Counted from the stretch's first letter, positions 1 through 7,324 are shown. The stretch is DNA of 7,724 nt from Syntrophomonadaceae bacterium (GCA_007119335.1 SKPU01000213.1:1-7724); one strand, 5' to 3'. Notes: generated by a model from the letters alone, not told the origin. Translations and numbers: made by a program.

Positions 1-1521
1 GACAGGGTTGAGATTCGGCCGGCAAATCATCTTTGGGGTAAAGATGTGTGGGAGACAGATAACGCATTGCGCGAGGAGTTGGCAGATAACCGCTTGCAGA
101 TAGCCTGTATTGGGCCGGCTGCAGAGAACGGTGTAACCTTTGCCGGAATCTTTGTCAACCTGGTGCGGCCTGCAGCCCGTACGGGAATGGGGACGGTGAT
201 GGGGGCAAAGAACCTCAAAGCTGTGGTTGTGCGCGGTCGGGGTTGTATTCACATATACAACCGTGAACGTTTTCTAAAATTGCTTGGGAAGATCGATGAA
301 AAGATTTATAACCATCCAGAATACCAAACCCGGTCCATGATGGGAACTACGAAACTAGTTAATGCTTTAAATAAATTAGGATGTCTGGCTACTAAACATT
401 TTCTCCAGGGGGATTTCGCTGATACAGAAGCAGTAAGTGGTGAACAATTAGCAAAGACATTTAAAATTAAATCCAAAGCCTGCTTTGCCTGCACGATTCC
501 CTGCAGCCGCTTCTTCCGTATCACCTCCGGTCCATATGCAGGACTTGCTTCGGAAGGGCCCGAATTTGAAGGTTTGGCTGGTTTTGCCTCCAGGGTTGGT
601 TGCAATGATTTAGGGTTTGCTTTGCAGGGGATCGATGATTGCAACAGGTTAGGAATTGATGTAATCACCGCTTCTGAATGTATATCTTTTGTCATGGAAT
701 GCTATGAAAAGGGGTTGTTAAGTCGAGATGAGTTAGATGGCCTGGAACCCCGCTGGGGGGATCCGAAGGTTGTTCGTGAGTTGCTCCGTAAAATTGTTTA
801 CCGCGAAGGTATTGGAGATCTTTTGGCCAGGGGAGTGCGGCATGCAGCTCTAAAACTGGGACGCGGTACAGAGAGTTTGGCCATGCATATTAAGGGCCTG
901 GAGGTGTTTCAAGCTGATCCCCGGGGACTTAAGGGTTATGCTTTGGGATATGCCCTGGCCAGCAGGGGTGGTGATCATCTTCGTTCCGAACCCTCTTTTG
1001 AATTTTCCAATGATCCGGATGAAGGTATGCGGCGTTATGGAGCCAAAGAATCTGCTTACCGCTTGGAATATAAGGGCAAAGGCCGGCTGGTAAAACACTA
1101 TGAAGAATGGAGTGCTCTTTCAGATTGCCTGAGTGCTTGTAAAAATACGATTGTGAATATGGAAATCATCGACTTTGAAGAAAGTGCAGCTTTGTTGGAG
1201 GCATTAAGCGGTATTGCATTCACTGCGGAAGGGGTGCAACAAGCCTGTGAGCGAGTAATAAACTTGGAGAGAGCATTTATTGTAAGGGAAGGAATAAGAC
1301 GTAGTGATGATACTTTGCCGGAACGTTTCCTTAAGGAGCCGCTACCCGGAGATCATCCTTCCCAGGGTAGCGTCGTTGAACTTGATGCCATGTTGGATGA
1401 ATATTATGAGGCACGGGGATGGGATGTTTCAACGGGCATTCCCAATAGAAATACTTTAACACGTTTGGATTTGGATGACGTAGCTCAAGTATTACTTGAT
1501 TTGGGCATACCCTTGACTTGA
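1..1521 (+). CDS. Aldehyde:ferredoxin oxidoreductase family protein (tungsten-type AOR), 5'-truncated by the window edge
   Basis: The frame is open from base 1, so the true start lies upstream; 506 residues are visible and, against a usual length near 600-620, roughly 100-130 N-terminal residues are missing. Seen (numbered from base 1): the family stretches IGPAAEN and GMGTVMGAKNLKAV near the start; CX2CX3C at C161, C164 and C168 with a fourth Cys at C380 (SDCLSACKN), the expected [4Fe-4S] ligand set; EGPEFEG at 185-191; KGLEVFQADPRG at 298-309; GGDHL at 323-327; and the C-terminal YYEARGWD. Family members bind a W- or Mo-bis-pterin and oxidise aldehydes to acids with ferredoxin, or run in reverse, in the cytoplasm. 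The two pterin-contact motifs usually written DxxGL(C/D) are altered here: NRLGID (215-220) and DCLSAC (375-380). The substrate cannot be read from sequence. The racemase-family gene follows 85 bp downstream on the same strand. Confidence 0.95.
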   Translation, partial: DRVEIRPANHLWGKDVWETDNALREELADNRLQIACIGPAAENGVTFAGIFVNLVRPAARTGMGTVMGAKNLKAVVVRGRGCIHIYNRERFLKLLGKIDEKIYNHPEYQTRSMMGTTKLVNALNKLGCLATKHFLQGDFADTEAVSGEQLAKTFKIKSKACFACTIPCSRFFRITSGPYAGLASEGPEFEGLAGFASRVGCNDLGFALQGIDDCNRLGIDVITASECISFVMECYEKGLLSRDELDGLEPRWGDPKVVRELLRKIVYREGIGDLLARGVRHAALKLGRGTESLAMHIKGLEVFQADPRGLKGYALGYALASRGGDHLRSEPSFEFSNDPDEGMRRYGAKESAYRLEYKGKGRLVKHYEEWSALSDCLSACKNTIVNMEIIDFEESAALLEALSGIAFTAEGVQQACERVINLERAFIVREGIRRSDDTLPERFLKEPLPGDHPSQGSVVELDAMLDEYYEARGWDVSTGIPNRNTLTRLDLDDVAQVLLDLGIPLT

Positions 1522-1531
1522 ATTCCAGGCA

Positions 1532-1569
1532 ATAATTACGTTAATTATAAATATTAAGTATTCTATAAT
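1532..1569 (+). promoter_or_regulatory. Candidate promoter with a dyad over the -35 position, upstream of the Asp/Glu racemase-family gene
   Basis: This AT-rich gap holds a perfect TATAAT at 1564-1569. Seventeen bases upstream, TTAATT (1541-1546) is only a weak -35. The -35 position lies inside a dyad with 7-bp arms, ATAATTA-CGT-TAATTAT (1532-1548). A repressor or activator site overlapping the promoter is plausible. The gene may instead simply be read through from the AOR gene; AT-rich DNA gives such matches by chance. Confidence 0.35.
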
Positions 1570-1606
1570 TTAACGAAAATATAAAGGGAAAGAGGAAAGC
1601 TAAATT

Positions 1607-2344
1607 ATGATTGCAGAAAGTGGATATCCATTTTACGGTCAGTATATAGGGGTATTGGTTTTCAATGGTAATTCGCCTCGCGTTCCCGGAGATCCGGGAC
1701 ATGCAGATACCTTTCCTTTCCCAACTTGTTACGAGGTGGTAACAGGGACGTTTGCTGATCTGCTCAAAGGTTCTGAAGAGATAAAAAGAAAATTATGTGA
1801 TGCGGTAAAAAATTTGGAAAACAAAGGTGTTCGAGCTGTTATTGGAGACTGCGGCCTCATGGCCCTCTACCAGCAAGAAATGGCAGCGTCTAGTTCTTTG
1901 CCAATTTTGAGCTCGGCGCTGGTACTTGTCCCCCTGCTTTGGAACTTGATAGGCCGTAGAGGAACTATAGGAATTATTACCGGACATTCCAGTTTATTGC
2001 ATGACAAACACCTTTATGGTGCAGGAATAGGCCCGGATATAAAACTTGAAATCCAGGGTATGGAGCATGAGAAGCATTTCAGGGAGATTATTATTGATGG
2101 GGGGCTGGATCTGAATGTAAACTTGATGGGTAAGGATATACTAGCAGCAACAGCAAAATTACTGCGGAAGAATAAAGAGGTTAAAGTTATCCTTTTGGAG
2201 TGTAGTAATTTGGCTACATACAGCCTTTCTTTGCAGGAAGAATACAAACTTCCGGTTTTTGATATAACGGGTGCGGTGTTAATGCTTAAGCATGCAATTC
2301 ATGCCCCGAGATATTATGATGAGCGGCAAGATTACCTTGCGTAG
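1607..2344 (+). CDS. Asp/Glu/hydantoin racemase superfamily protein
   Basis: The product has 245 residues, the usual size for this superfamily. The N-terminal segment GVLVFNGNSPRVPGDPGHAD followed by TFPFP is the signature of the branch annotated as 'aspartate/glutamate racemase family', where enzymes work without pyridoxal phosphate by a two-cysteine proton relay. Both expected cysteines are present: C82 in IGDCGLM and C199 in LLECSNL, each opening its half of the duplicated fold; GIITGHSS (122-129) fits the inter-domain phosphate/carboxylate-binding region. The ATG has GAGGAAA 9-11 bases upstream. No signal peptide or membrane segment is seen, so it should be cytoplasmic. The same superfamily includes arylmalonate decarboxylase, maleate isomerase and hydantoin racemase, so the substrate and even the reaction type remain open. 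It lies 85 bp after the AOR gene on the same strand, possibly co-transcribed with it, or driven by its own TATAAT-bearing promoter. Confidence 0.9.
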   Translation: MIAESGYPFYGQYIGVLVFNGNSPRVPGDPGHADTFPFPTCYEVVTGTFADLLKGSEEIKRKLCDAVKNLENKGVRAVIGDCGLMALYQQEMAASSSLPILSSALVLVPLLWNLIGRRGTIGIITGHSSLLHDKHLYGAGIGPDIKLEIQGMEHEKHFREIIIDGGLDLNVNLMGKDILAATAKLLRKNKEVKVILLECSNLATYSLSLQEEYKLPVFDITGAVLMLKHAIHAPRYYDERQDYLA

Positions 2345-2419
2345 ATTAATCTCATATTTGCTTCACCTTGCGGTCCGAGGAAAATAGTTAGTTAGATGCA
2401 TAATCAATCATATGGTAAT

Positions 2420-2444
2420 AAAAAAGAAAACCTGCGCAAGCAGG
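2420..2444 (-). terminator. Candidate rho-independent terminator of the TRAP-racemase operon
   Basis: Read on the minus strand, a CCTGC-TTGC-GCAGG hairpin (2431-2444) is followed at once by TTTTCTTTTTT (2420-2430). It lies about 110 bases past the stop of the proline racemase-family gene, the last gene of the operon. The stem has only 5 bp, so it may be weak, but polarity and position fit. No convincing terminator was found for the converging plus-strand gene in this gap. Confidence 0.45.
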
Positions 2445-2555
2445 GTGTTCTGCCTGGAGGTTATAATTGCCGGGTTATTGCTTCCGGAGTAATGCTCGGT
2501 TTATCGCATGCAGCGTATTGCAAATTGCAAACCAGGACTTTTTTTTGTCCCTAGA

Positions 2556-3566
2556 TCATTCAATCATAAAGCCGTGTTTCAAAGGGTCATTTGGATCCAG
2601 GATAATAGTATTTATGCTCATGGTATAGGCGCTTCCTGTAATTTCGGGAATGATGGCATCGAATTCACCTGCCCTGGTCTGCGAAACTATCCTGCCTTTG
2701 AAGGTGGTGCCAATTATACTTTCGTGAATAGATACTTGATTTACATTTACTTTTCCCCCGGCATATAAAGCTGCCAGCTGGGCTGAAGTGCCCGTGCCAC
2801 AAGGCGATCGATCTATTCCTTGGTTTCCTTTTGCAAAGATGGTAACGTTTTTTATCGGGAATCCATGATTTGCCGGTTGTTTTGAAATTCTTACGGCATC
2901 GATAACTGAAACCGGTTTCAGCGGATGCTTTACTTTGAGCTGGGCATTGGCAGCATCCCTGATTGCCATTGCCAGCACGGATAAATCAGCAGCTTTACTT
3001 ACATCAAGAGGAACATCGACATTGTCAGCATCGACCAGTACAAAAAATTCTCCCCCGAAAGCGATATCCGCCGGGATAGAACCAAGGCCGGGCACATGAA
3101 TTACAGCTGTGCTATATAAAAATGAAGGTACATTATGGATCGAAACCGATTCAACCTTACCACCCTGCACTTTCGCATATCCGGTAACCAGGCCGGCCGG
3201 GGTATCTAAAACAACTGTAGTAGCTGGTTCAACTGCTTCCACCAGGCCAAATTCAAGGGCGGCTGTTATTACACCAATGCTGCCATGGCCGCACATATGT
3301 ATCAGCTGGTAGGTGCAGTCCATGAAGAAGACGCCAAGGTGAGCTTTATCATGGGCCGGAGGAGTAATCACTGCGCCTACTCCGCGCAACAAGCCTCTGG
3401 GCTCATGGAAAATTGCGGTGCGGAGGTAATCGAAGTGATTTTTAAAATACTCCGCTTTTTCTTCTATATCGCTCCCAGGAAGATGGGGGATACCGCCCAC
3501 GATTATTCTTGTCGGCATACCTGCGGTATGAGAATCTACGGCATAAAGCGTTTTACCCAGGATCAT
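2556..3566 (-). CDS. Proline racemase / hydroxyproline epimerase family protein
   Basis: 336 residues, the normal length for this family of cofactor-independent two-cysteine racemases. Seen: the N-terminal DSHTAGMPTR, the segment HFDYLRTAIFHEPRG, the first active-site loop MCGHGSIG with C92 and H94, and the second loop DRSPCGTGTSA with D252 and C256. Having Cys in both loops marks an alpha-carbon racemase or 2-epimerase; the related trans-3-hydroxy-L-proline dehydratases carry Thr or Ser at the first position. Proline versus 4-hydroxyproline preference cannot be settled by eye. The start is well supported by AAAGGAG (3574-3580) seven bases upstream of ATG. No signal peptide is seen, so it is cytoplasmic. 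It is the last gene of the minus-strand unit, 144 bp after dctM, suggesting that it acts on the solute brought in by the TRAP transporter. None of the proline reductase (prd) genes that accompany clostridial proline racemase are in the window. Confidence 0.93.
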   Translation of the reverse strand: MILGKTLYAVDSHTAGMPTRIIVGGIPHLPGSDIEEKAEYFKNHFDYLRTAIFHEPRGLLRGVGAVITPPAHDKAHLGVFFMDCTYQLIHMCGHGSIGVITAALEFGLVEAVEPATTVVLDTPAGLVTGYAKVQGGKVESVSIHNVPSFLYSTAVIHVPGLGSIPADIAFGGEFFVLVDADNVDVPLDVSKAADLSVLAMAIRDAANAQLKVKHPLKPVSVIDAVRISKQPANHGFPIKNVTIFAKGNQGIDRSPCGTGTSAQLAALYAGGKVNVNQVSIHESIIGTTFKGRIVSQTRAGEFDAIIPEITGSAYTMSINTIILDPNDPLKHGFMIE

Positions 3567-3623
3567 CCAGCTGCTCCTTTAGCTATAGTAGAGGCCTGCA
3601 GGCCCCCTTGTTTTCTATTTTTT

Positions 3624-3655
3624 ACTTCAAGGTGGATTCCCCCTGGCCTTGAAGT
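3624..3655. promoter_or_regulatory. Inverted repeat in the dctM-racemase gap
   Basis: Perfect 9-bp arms ACTTCAAGG (3624-3632) and CCTTGAAGT (3647-3655) flank 14 bases, inside the 144-bp gap before the proline racemase-family gene. On the minus strand the repeat is followed by an A-rich run rather than a T-run, so it is not an intrinsic terminator in the operon direction. It could be an operator for independent control of the racemase or an intercistronic mRNA hairpin. No clear -35/-10 pair was found next to it. Confidence 0.35.
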
Positions 3656-3710
3656 GGAAAAACTCGCTTTGTTATTAACCCGAAACAATTAGTGCACATT
3701 TCCCGGCCCT

Positions 3711-5030
3711 TCAGCGGGTTAACATTAAGTTGGGCAGCCACAGGGCAATCTTGGGGTAATAAATAATCAAGGCAATTACTATGGCATCACAGATTAAGAA
3801 GGGCACGGCGGCTTTATAGATATCACCCATCCTGGTGCGTGGAGGCAACACGCCTTTAACCGCAAAAAGGATCAATCCAAAAGGCGGGGTAGTTAAACCC
3901 ATTTCCATGTTGATAAGGTATAAGATTAGAAACCAAATTGGGTTAAAGTCCAGGGCATGGACAATGGGCATAAAGATGGGGATGATCATTAACAGGATGG
4001 CCACTTCATCCATGAAGCAGCCCAACATAAGGACAATAAACAACATTATAATCAGGATGGCTATAGGAGGCAGGGGGACACTGGTGGCCAGATCAACCAG
4101 GCCTCGTACAGCTCCGGTGTAGGCTAATATCTGGCTGAAGGCTGTTGCCCCGAGAAGTATACTCAATAACATTACAGAAATGCGGGAGGCATTCAGAACA
4201 GCAGCCTTAATCACTTCCCAGTTCAGGCTCTTATAGCAGGCGGCCAATAAGAAAGCTCCGAGGGCCCCCATGGCTGCAGCTTCCGAGGGGCTGGCAATGC
4301 CTAAGATGATCACCCCGGTGACCAGAAAGATGATAATCGCTACCGGTAGCAAATTAAGCACAGTGGCTTTAATCTTTGGGAATAAAGGCATGGGCGGGGT
4401 ATTATAAGGGGGGGCGAGATGAGGTTGAAGATAGCTTCGGCCAACTACGTAGACCATATAGAGAGCTCCCAGTATAATTCCCGGAATGATTCCGGCGATT
4501 AGCAGCTGACCGATGGATACCATAGCCAGGCTCGCTACAAGTACTATTGTTCCACTTGGCGGTATGATCATGGCTATTCCCCCGCTGCCCATTATTGGAC
4601 CGGCACTCATGGCCAAGCTGTAGCCCCGTCTTTCCATATCCGGCACCAATGTGGAGGAAAGCATAGCTGCGCTGGCTACCCCGGAACCGCTGAGGACAGA
4701 TACTACCACCCCTGAGGCTACGGCAAGGATAGATAATCTGCCCGGGAGCCGCCCCAGCCACATATCTACTACATCAATGGCCCGGCTGGCCATTCCGGAA
4801 CGAAACAGTATTTCGCCCAGGAGAATGAAGAGGGGAAAGGGAAGTATGACAAAGCTGGCTACCGAATCTGTCATGCTGAGGATAAGCTGCCCAAAACCTC
4901 CCGCGCCGCCCCAGAAAAAATAAATTCCAATAACATTAATGATCAAAAAAGCGACGGGCACCGGCATTCCGGTCAACAAAAGTAGTATCATGCCCCCAAA
5001 GATGAACAGGAGTGCTAAATACCATTCCAA
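3711..5030 (-). CDS. dctM: TRAP transporter large permease subunit (DctM type)
   Basis: 439 residues, almost all hydrophobic, with about a dozen predicted membrane segments; this is the ion-coupled transport channel of a tripartite TRAP transporter in the cytoplasmic membrane. Family landmarks in order: PFPLFILLGE (64-73), the SGSGVASAAM region (114-123), ERRGYS followed by IIPPSGT (155-161), ASPSEAAAMG (246-255), CFMDEVAI (338-345) and GLTTPPFG (378-385). The start is TTG, not ATG: it is preceded by AAAGGGGG nine bases upstream, and the protein begins EWYLALLF, which enters the first membrane helix. The first 16 bases overlap the end of dctQ, so translation of the two subunits is probably coupled, fitting the tight QM complex. 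The substrate is set by DctP and cannot be read from this subunit. Confidence 0.95.
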   Translation of the reverse strand: MEWYLALLFIFGGMILLLLTGMPVPVAFLIINVIGIYFFWGGAGGFGQLILSMTDSVASFVILPFPLFILLGEILFRSGMASRAIDVVDMWLGRLPGRLSILAVASGVVVSVLSGSGVASAAMLSSTLVPDMERRGYSLAMSAGPIMGSGGIAMIIPPSGTIVLVASLAMVSIGQLLIAGIIPGIILGALYMVYVVGRSYLQPHLAPPYNTPPMPLFPKIKATVLNLLPVAIIIFLVTGVIILGIASPSEAAAMGALGAFLLAACYKSLNWEVIKAAVLNASRISVMLLSILLGATAFSQILAYTGAVRGLVDLATSVPLPPIAILIIMLFIVLMLGCFMDEVAILLMIIPIFMPIVHALDFNPIWFLILYLINMEMGLTTPPFGLILFAVKGVLPPRTRMGDIYKAAVPFLICDAIVIALIIYYPKIALWLPNLMLTR

Positions 5031-5575
5031 GGTTGACGGCCCCCTTTGATTGAATCCAGAGTTTCTGCTTCTTTAACGTAGCTTGCTCTCCATGCTTTGA
5101 AGTGTTTGTAGCTTCTTCTCCCCAGCTGAATAAAAAACAAAAAACAGCCGCAGACGAGAGGGAAGAGTAAGTAAGCCTTGGGCATACGCAGTAGGCCGGT
5201 TTCTCTTGCCCCCGCTTGATAGAGGTTAATGGTTTCCCGCAGGCCATAAGTGGTGATGATCAATACGGCCAGTGCGCCTAAAGCCGAAGTAATGCCAATA
5301 ACCAGGGCCTGGTGTTTTGGGTTAAGACGATTCAACAAGAAATCTACCTTAATATGCCCTTCTACCTTGAGCAGCCAGGCTATGCCCAGGCTGACTATAC
5401 CGACTAAAAGTAATTCGGTAACTTCTAAAGGCCATCCCATTGACCTGTTAAAGACATACCTGCTGATTACCTCGGTGCAGACAATAAGCATGGCCACGAT
5501 TAAAAGTGTAGATCCTATATACATTAAGAAATCAAGCAATCGATCAAAGATAGCACCGACTTTACTTATTTGCAT
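5015..5575 (-). CDS. dctQ: TRAP transporter small permease subunit (DctQ type)
   Basis: 186 residues with four predicted membrane segments at about 17-35, 51-69, 90-110 and 133-151, as usual for this subunit. The family motif is clear: EVISRYVFN (35-43), then WPLEVTELLL and, after the second helix, GHIKVDF. The C-terminal tail after residue 152 is basic and cytoplasmic by the positive-inside rule. The ATG is preceded by AAGGAG (5585-5590) at nine bases. DctQ associates with DctM and helps dock the solute-loaded DctP. It lies 92 bp after dctP, separated by a strong hairpin, and its last 16 bases overlap the dctM start. Q and M are separate genes here rather than a fusion. Confidence 0.93.
   Translation of the reverse strand: MQISKVGAIFDRLLDFLMYIGSTLLIVAMLIVCTEVISRYVFNRSMGWPLEVTELLLVGIVSLGIAWLLKVEGHIKVDFLLNRLNPKHQALVIGITSALGALAVLIITTYGLRETINLYQAGARETGLLRMPKAYLLFPLVCGCFLFFIQLGRRSYKHFKAWRASYVKEAETLDSIKGGRQPWNGI
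5040..5047 (-). promoter_or_regulatory. Ribosome binding site deciding the TTG start of dctM
   Basis: On the minus strand AAAGGGGG lies inside the 3' end of dctQ, with nine bases between it and the TTG at 5030-5028. No ATG or GTG nearby in frame precedes the first membrane helix, so this site is the main support for the TTG start and for dctQ-dctM translational coupling. Confidence 0.6.
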
Positions 5576-5604
5576 CGGACCTGACTCCTTGCAAAATATT
5601 GGTT

Positions 5605-5643
5605 AAGGCCTGCACGGGGAAATTGGAGACCCACGCAGGCCTT
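5605..5643 (-). other. dctP-dctQ intercistronic RNA hairpin
   Basis: On the minus strand the arms AAGGCCUGC and GCAGGCCUU form nine Watson-Crick pairs. The stem continues through G.U and U.G wobbles and three G-C pairs to 14 bp, around an 11-base loop. On the plus strand those two wobble positions become A/C mismatches, so the full stem exists only in the operon transcript. No U-run follows in the operon direction, so it is more likely to protect dctP mRNA from 3' decay, or cause partial termination, than to stop transcription fully. This would favour excess binding protein over permease, as is common in binding-protein operons. In the opposite direction six T's follow the shorter stem, so it could also stop antisense transcripts. 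Confidence 0.65.
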
Positions 5644-5667
5644 TTTTAGTTTATACAGACTGTTTTT

Positions 5668-6747
5668 CTAGCGGCCGACAAGTTCCTCGAATCGAGCAAA
5701 ATCGTCTGGATCTACTTGTTCTTCAACATAATCCCACAGGGCATTCCGCCAGATTTCCTGAAATTCTTCATTCTCTTCCTCGGTCCACTCTATATGTTCC
5801 ACTCCGGCATCTAGAATCGATTCTTCTCCATGTTCTTCCCCGCTCCAAATCCAATGGTGGAGGTCATACATTTCATCTTCCATATCAATAACGGTCTGGG
5901 TCAGTAAGTCTTGTTCTTCCTCTGTAAGAGAATTCCATACGTCCATGTTGATGAGGGGGGTGGAGTTTTGACCGCGGACCAACCGCGGGCCAACCCAGTA
6001 ATCAGTTACTTCATGCCAACCAAATTGAGTCCACCCACAGGGGGGAAATACGAAACCGTCGATCATGCCCCGTTCCATACCGGTATATATATCCATCATG
6101 GGCATGCTTACCGGTTCAGCACCGCTTTCCCTAACCGCTTCAAAAAACGTTGCTCCACAACGAATTTTCTGCCCTTCCAGATCGGCCGGGGATTGTGCTT
6201 CTTCATTGGTGAAAAGGAGCCACCACATTGGATGCATTAGTGAACCCAGGTAATACGAATTTGTGTCCCGGGCAAATACTTCGCGGTAGAAATCCCAGAT
6301 TCCCGCTTCTCGCTCCTCCCACACCTCCATATCAGTCAAAACCATGGCAAAGCCCATCGGCGAAGCCTGGGAGATGTCATCTCCACAGGTGAAAAGCATG
6401 TCGATTCGGCCTTCTTTTAAGGCAAAGATCTGTTCCTCAGTGGGTATTACATCGCCGGCTCCGATGATATCGATGATGAGTTGCCCGTCGGAACGCTGCT
6501 CAATTTCTTCTGCAAAGAGGTGGGCGTGTTCCGCGGCAATAAAATCAACCGGAAGCCAGGTCAAAGCCTTTATCACGGTCGGTTCTTCTGGTGTAGGAGC
6601 AACTTCTTCTTCCTCTTCTTCGGGAGCCTCTTCATCCGGAACCTCTTCGTCCACATCTGGTGTCTCGCAACCCGCTAAAAAAGGTGCTGATGCCAATAGC
6701 AAAAACAGGCAGAGAATAAAAAACAGGACTAATTTTTTGTTTTTCAT
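5668..6747 (-). CDS. dctP: TRAP transporter solute-binding lipoprotein (DctP type), strongly acidic
   Basis: 359 residues. A lipoprotein signal (MKNKK, a hydrophobic run, then lipobox LAGC) places the lipidated Cys at residue 27. An acidic linker at about 28-55 (including EEEEEE) tethers the folded domain outside the membrane. The DctP fold is recognised by LKEGRIDMLF (110-119), LEGQKIRCG (190-198), in which R196 matches the conserved arginine that clamps the substrate carboxylate, and MERGMIDGFVFPP (224-236). By hand count the part after the signal has about 81 Asp/Glu against about 16 Lys/Arg, unusually acidic. The ATG is preceded by AGGAGG (6758-6763) at ten bases. It is the first gene of the operon (dctP-dctQ-dctM-racemase). 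The ligand is not readable from sequence; a carboxylate-containing compound is the family expectation, and the neighbouring racemase suggests an amino or imino acid. Confidence 0.94.
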   Translation of the reverse strand: MKNKKLVLFFILCLFLLLASAPFLAGCETPDVDEEVPDEEAPEEEEEEVAPTPEEPTVIKALTWLPVDFIAAEHAHLFAEEIEQRSDGQLIIDIIGAGDVIPTEEQIFALKEGRIDMLFTCGDDISQASPMGFAMVLTDMEVWEEREAGIWDFYREVFARDTNSYYLGSLMHPMWWLLFTNEEAQSPADLEGQKIRCGATFFEAVRESGAEPVSMPMMDIYTGMERGMIDGFVFPPCGWTQFGWHEVTDYWVGPRLVRGQNSTPLINMDVWNSLTEEEQDLLTQTVIDMEDEMYDLHHWIWSGEEHGEESILDAGVEHIEWTEEENEEFQEIWRNALWDYVEEQVDPDDFARFEELVGR

Positions 6748-7182
6748 GGATAAAACCCCTCCTATTAAATTTACCTTCTGGTTTGCATAGCTTTCCGTTC
6801 AGCGCTTCACACACTTTACACTTTCCATAACACTGCAGGCTTTCCCCGGCTGCCCTATAATAAATCAGTGGAGACCCTTGCTGCCGCTTTCTGTTCACTG
6901 GTCTGCAAATTAAAAATAAAATGGTATGTAAGTTCTTTTATCCTGCCGGTAGGAGTTGTAAAATGGCCACCCGCAGCTTAAATGTCCATAATTCTCACCA
7001 CCTTTGTTTGAAATGTGGAAAGTAATATACTTCCCTCTATGTGTTTTAGCCACCTTTTCCAAGTCCAGGTCATACAACTTTTATAGAAAGGGATTCCAAC
7101 TCATATTTTCCAGCCACGAACTTTGCAAGAGTTATCCATGATTTAAGCAGTTGGGCATTTCCCAAAGATTGAGTGTTTCATC

Positions 7183-7202
7183 GGGTTGAACAGGGTTGAA
7201 CA
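7183..7202. repeat. 10-bp perfect tandem repeat
   Basis: GGGTTGAACA is present twice head to tail, with no gene around it. At about one helical turn it could be a paired binding site, but it lies over 430 bases from dctP. A slippage duplication is the simpler reading. Confidence 0.7.
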
Positions 7203-7324
7203 GTTCCGAGACCTTGTTTTTTCCTCCCCGGAATGTTTTAAATATCTTTAAAAAACACCTTAATTTCCTGCTACCCTTTTGGATGAAAGAAATTTGCCAA
7301 TTGACAATAACATAAACTTTTATA

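Noticed and set aside
2470..2499. Hairpin CCG...ATTGCT-TCCGG-AGTAAT...CGG as a plus-strand terminator
   Set aside because: The stem depends on several wobbles and a bulge, and only TTTATCG follows; too weak to call.
2535..2550. GGAC-T8-GTCC as a terminator
   Set aside because: The T-run is in the loop, not after the stem, and the stem has only 4 bp.
2508..2768. Plus-strand 86-codon frame
   Set aside because: Most of it is antisense to the end of the proline racemase-family gene, whose conserved residues show the minus strand is coding.
6632..6898. Minus-strand 88-codon frame with a Cys-rich stretch CYGKCKVCEALNGKLC
   Set aside because: It starts at GTG without a ribosome binding site, runs in the wrong frame through the dctP start and signal sequence, and matches no family I recognise.
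7124..7138. Sigma-54-like TGG-N7-TTGCA on the minus strand
   Set aside because: The distance between the GG and GC elements is one base short of the strict sigma-54 spacing, and the following sequence leads into a long untranslated stretch.
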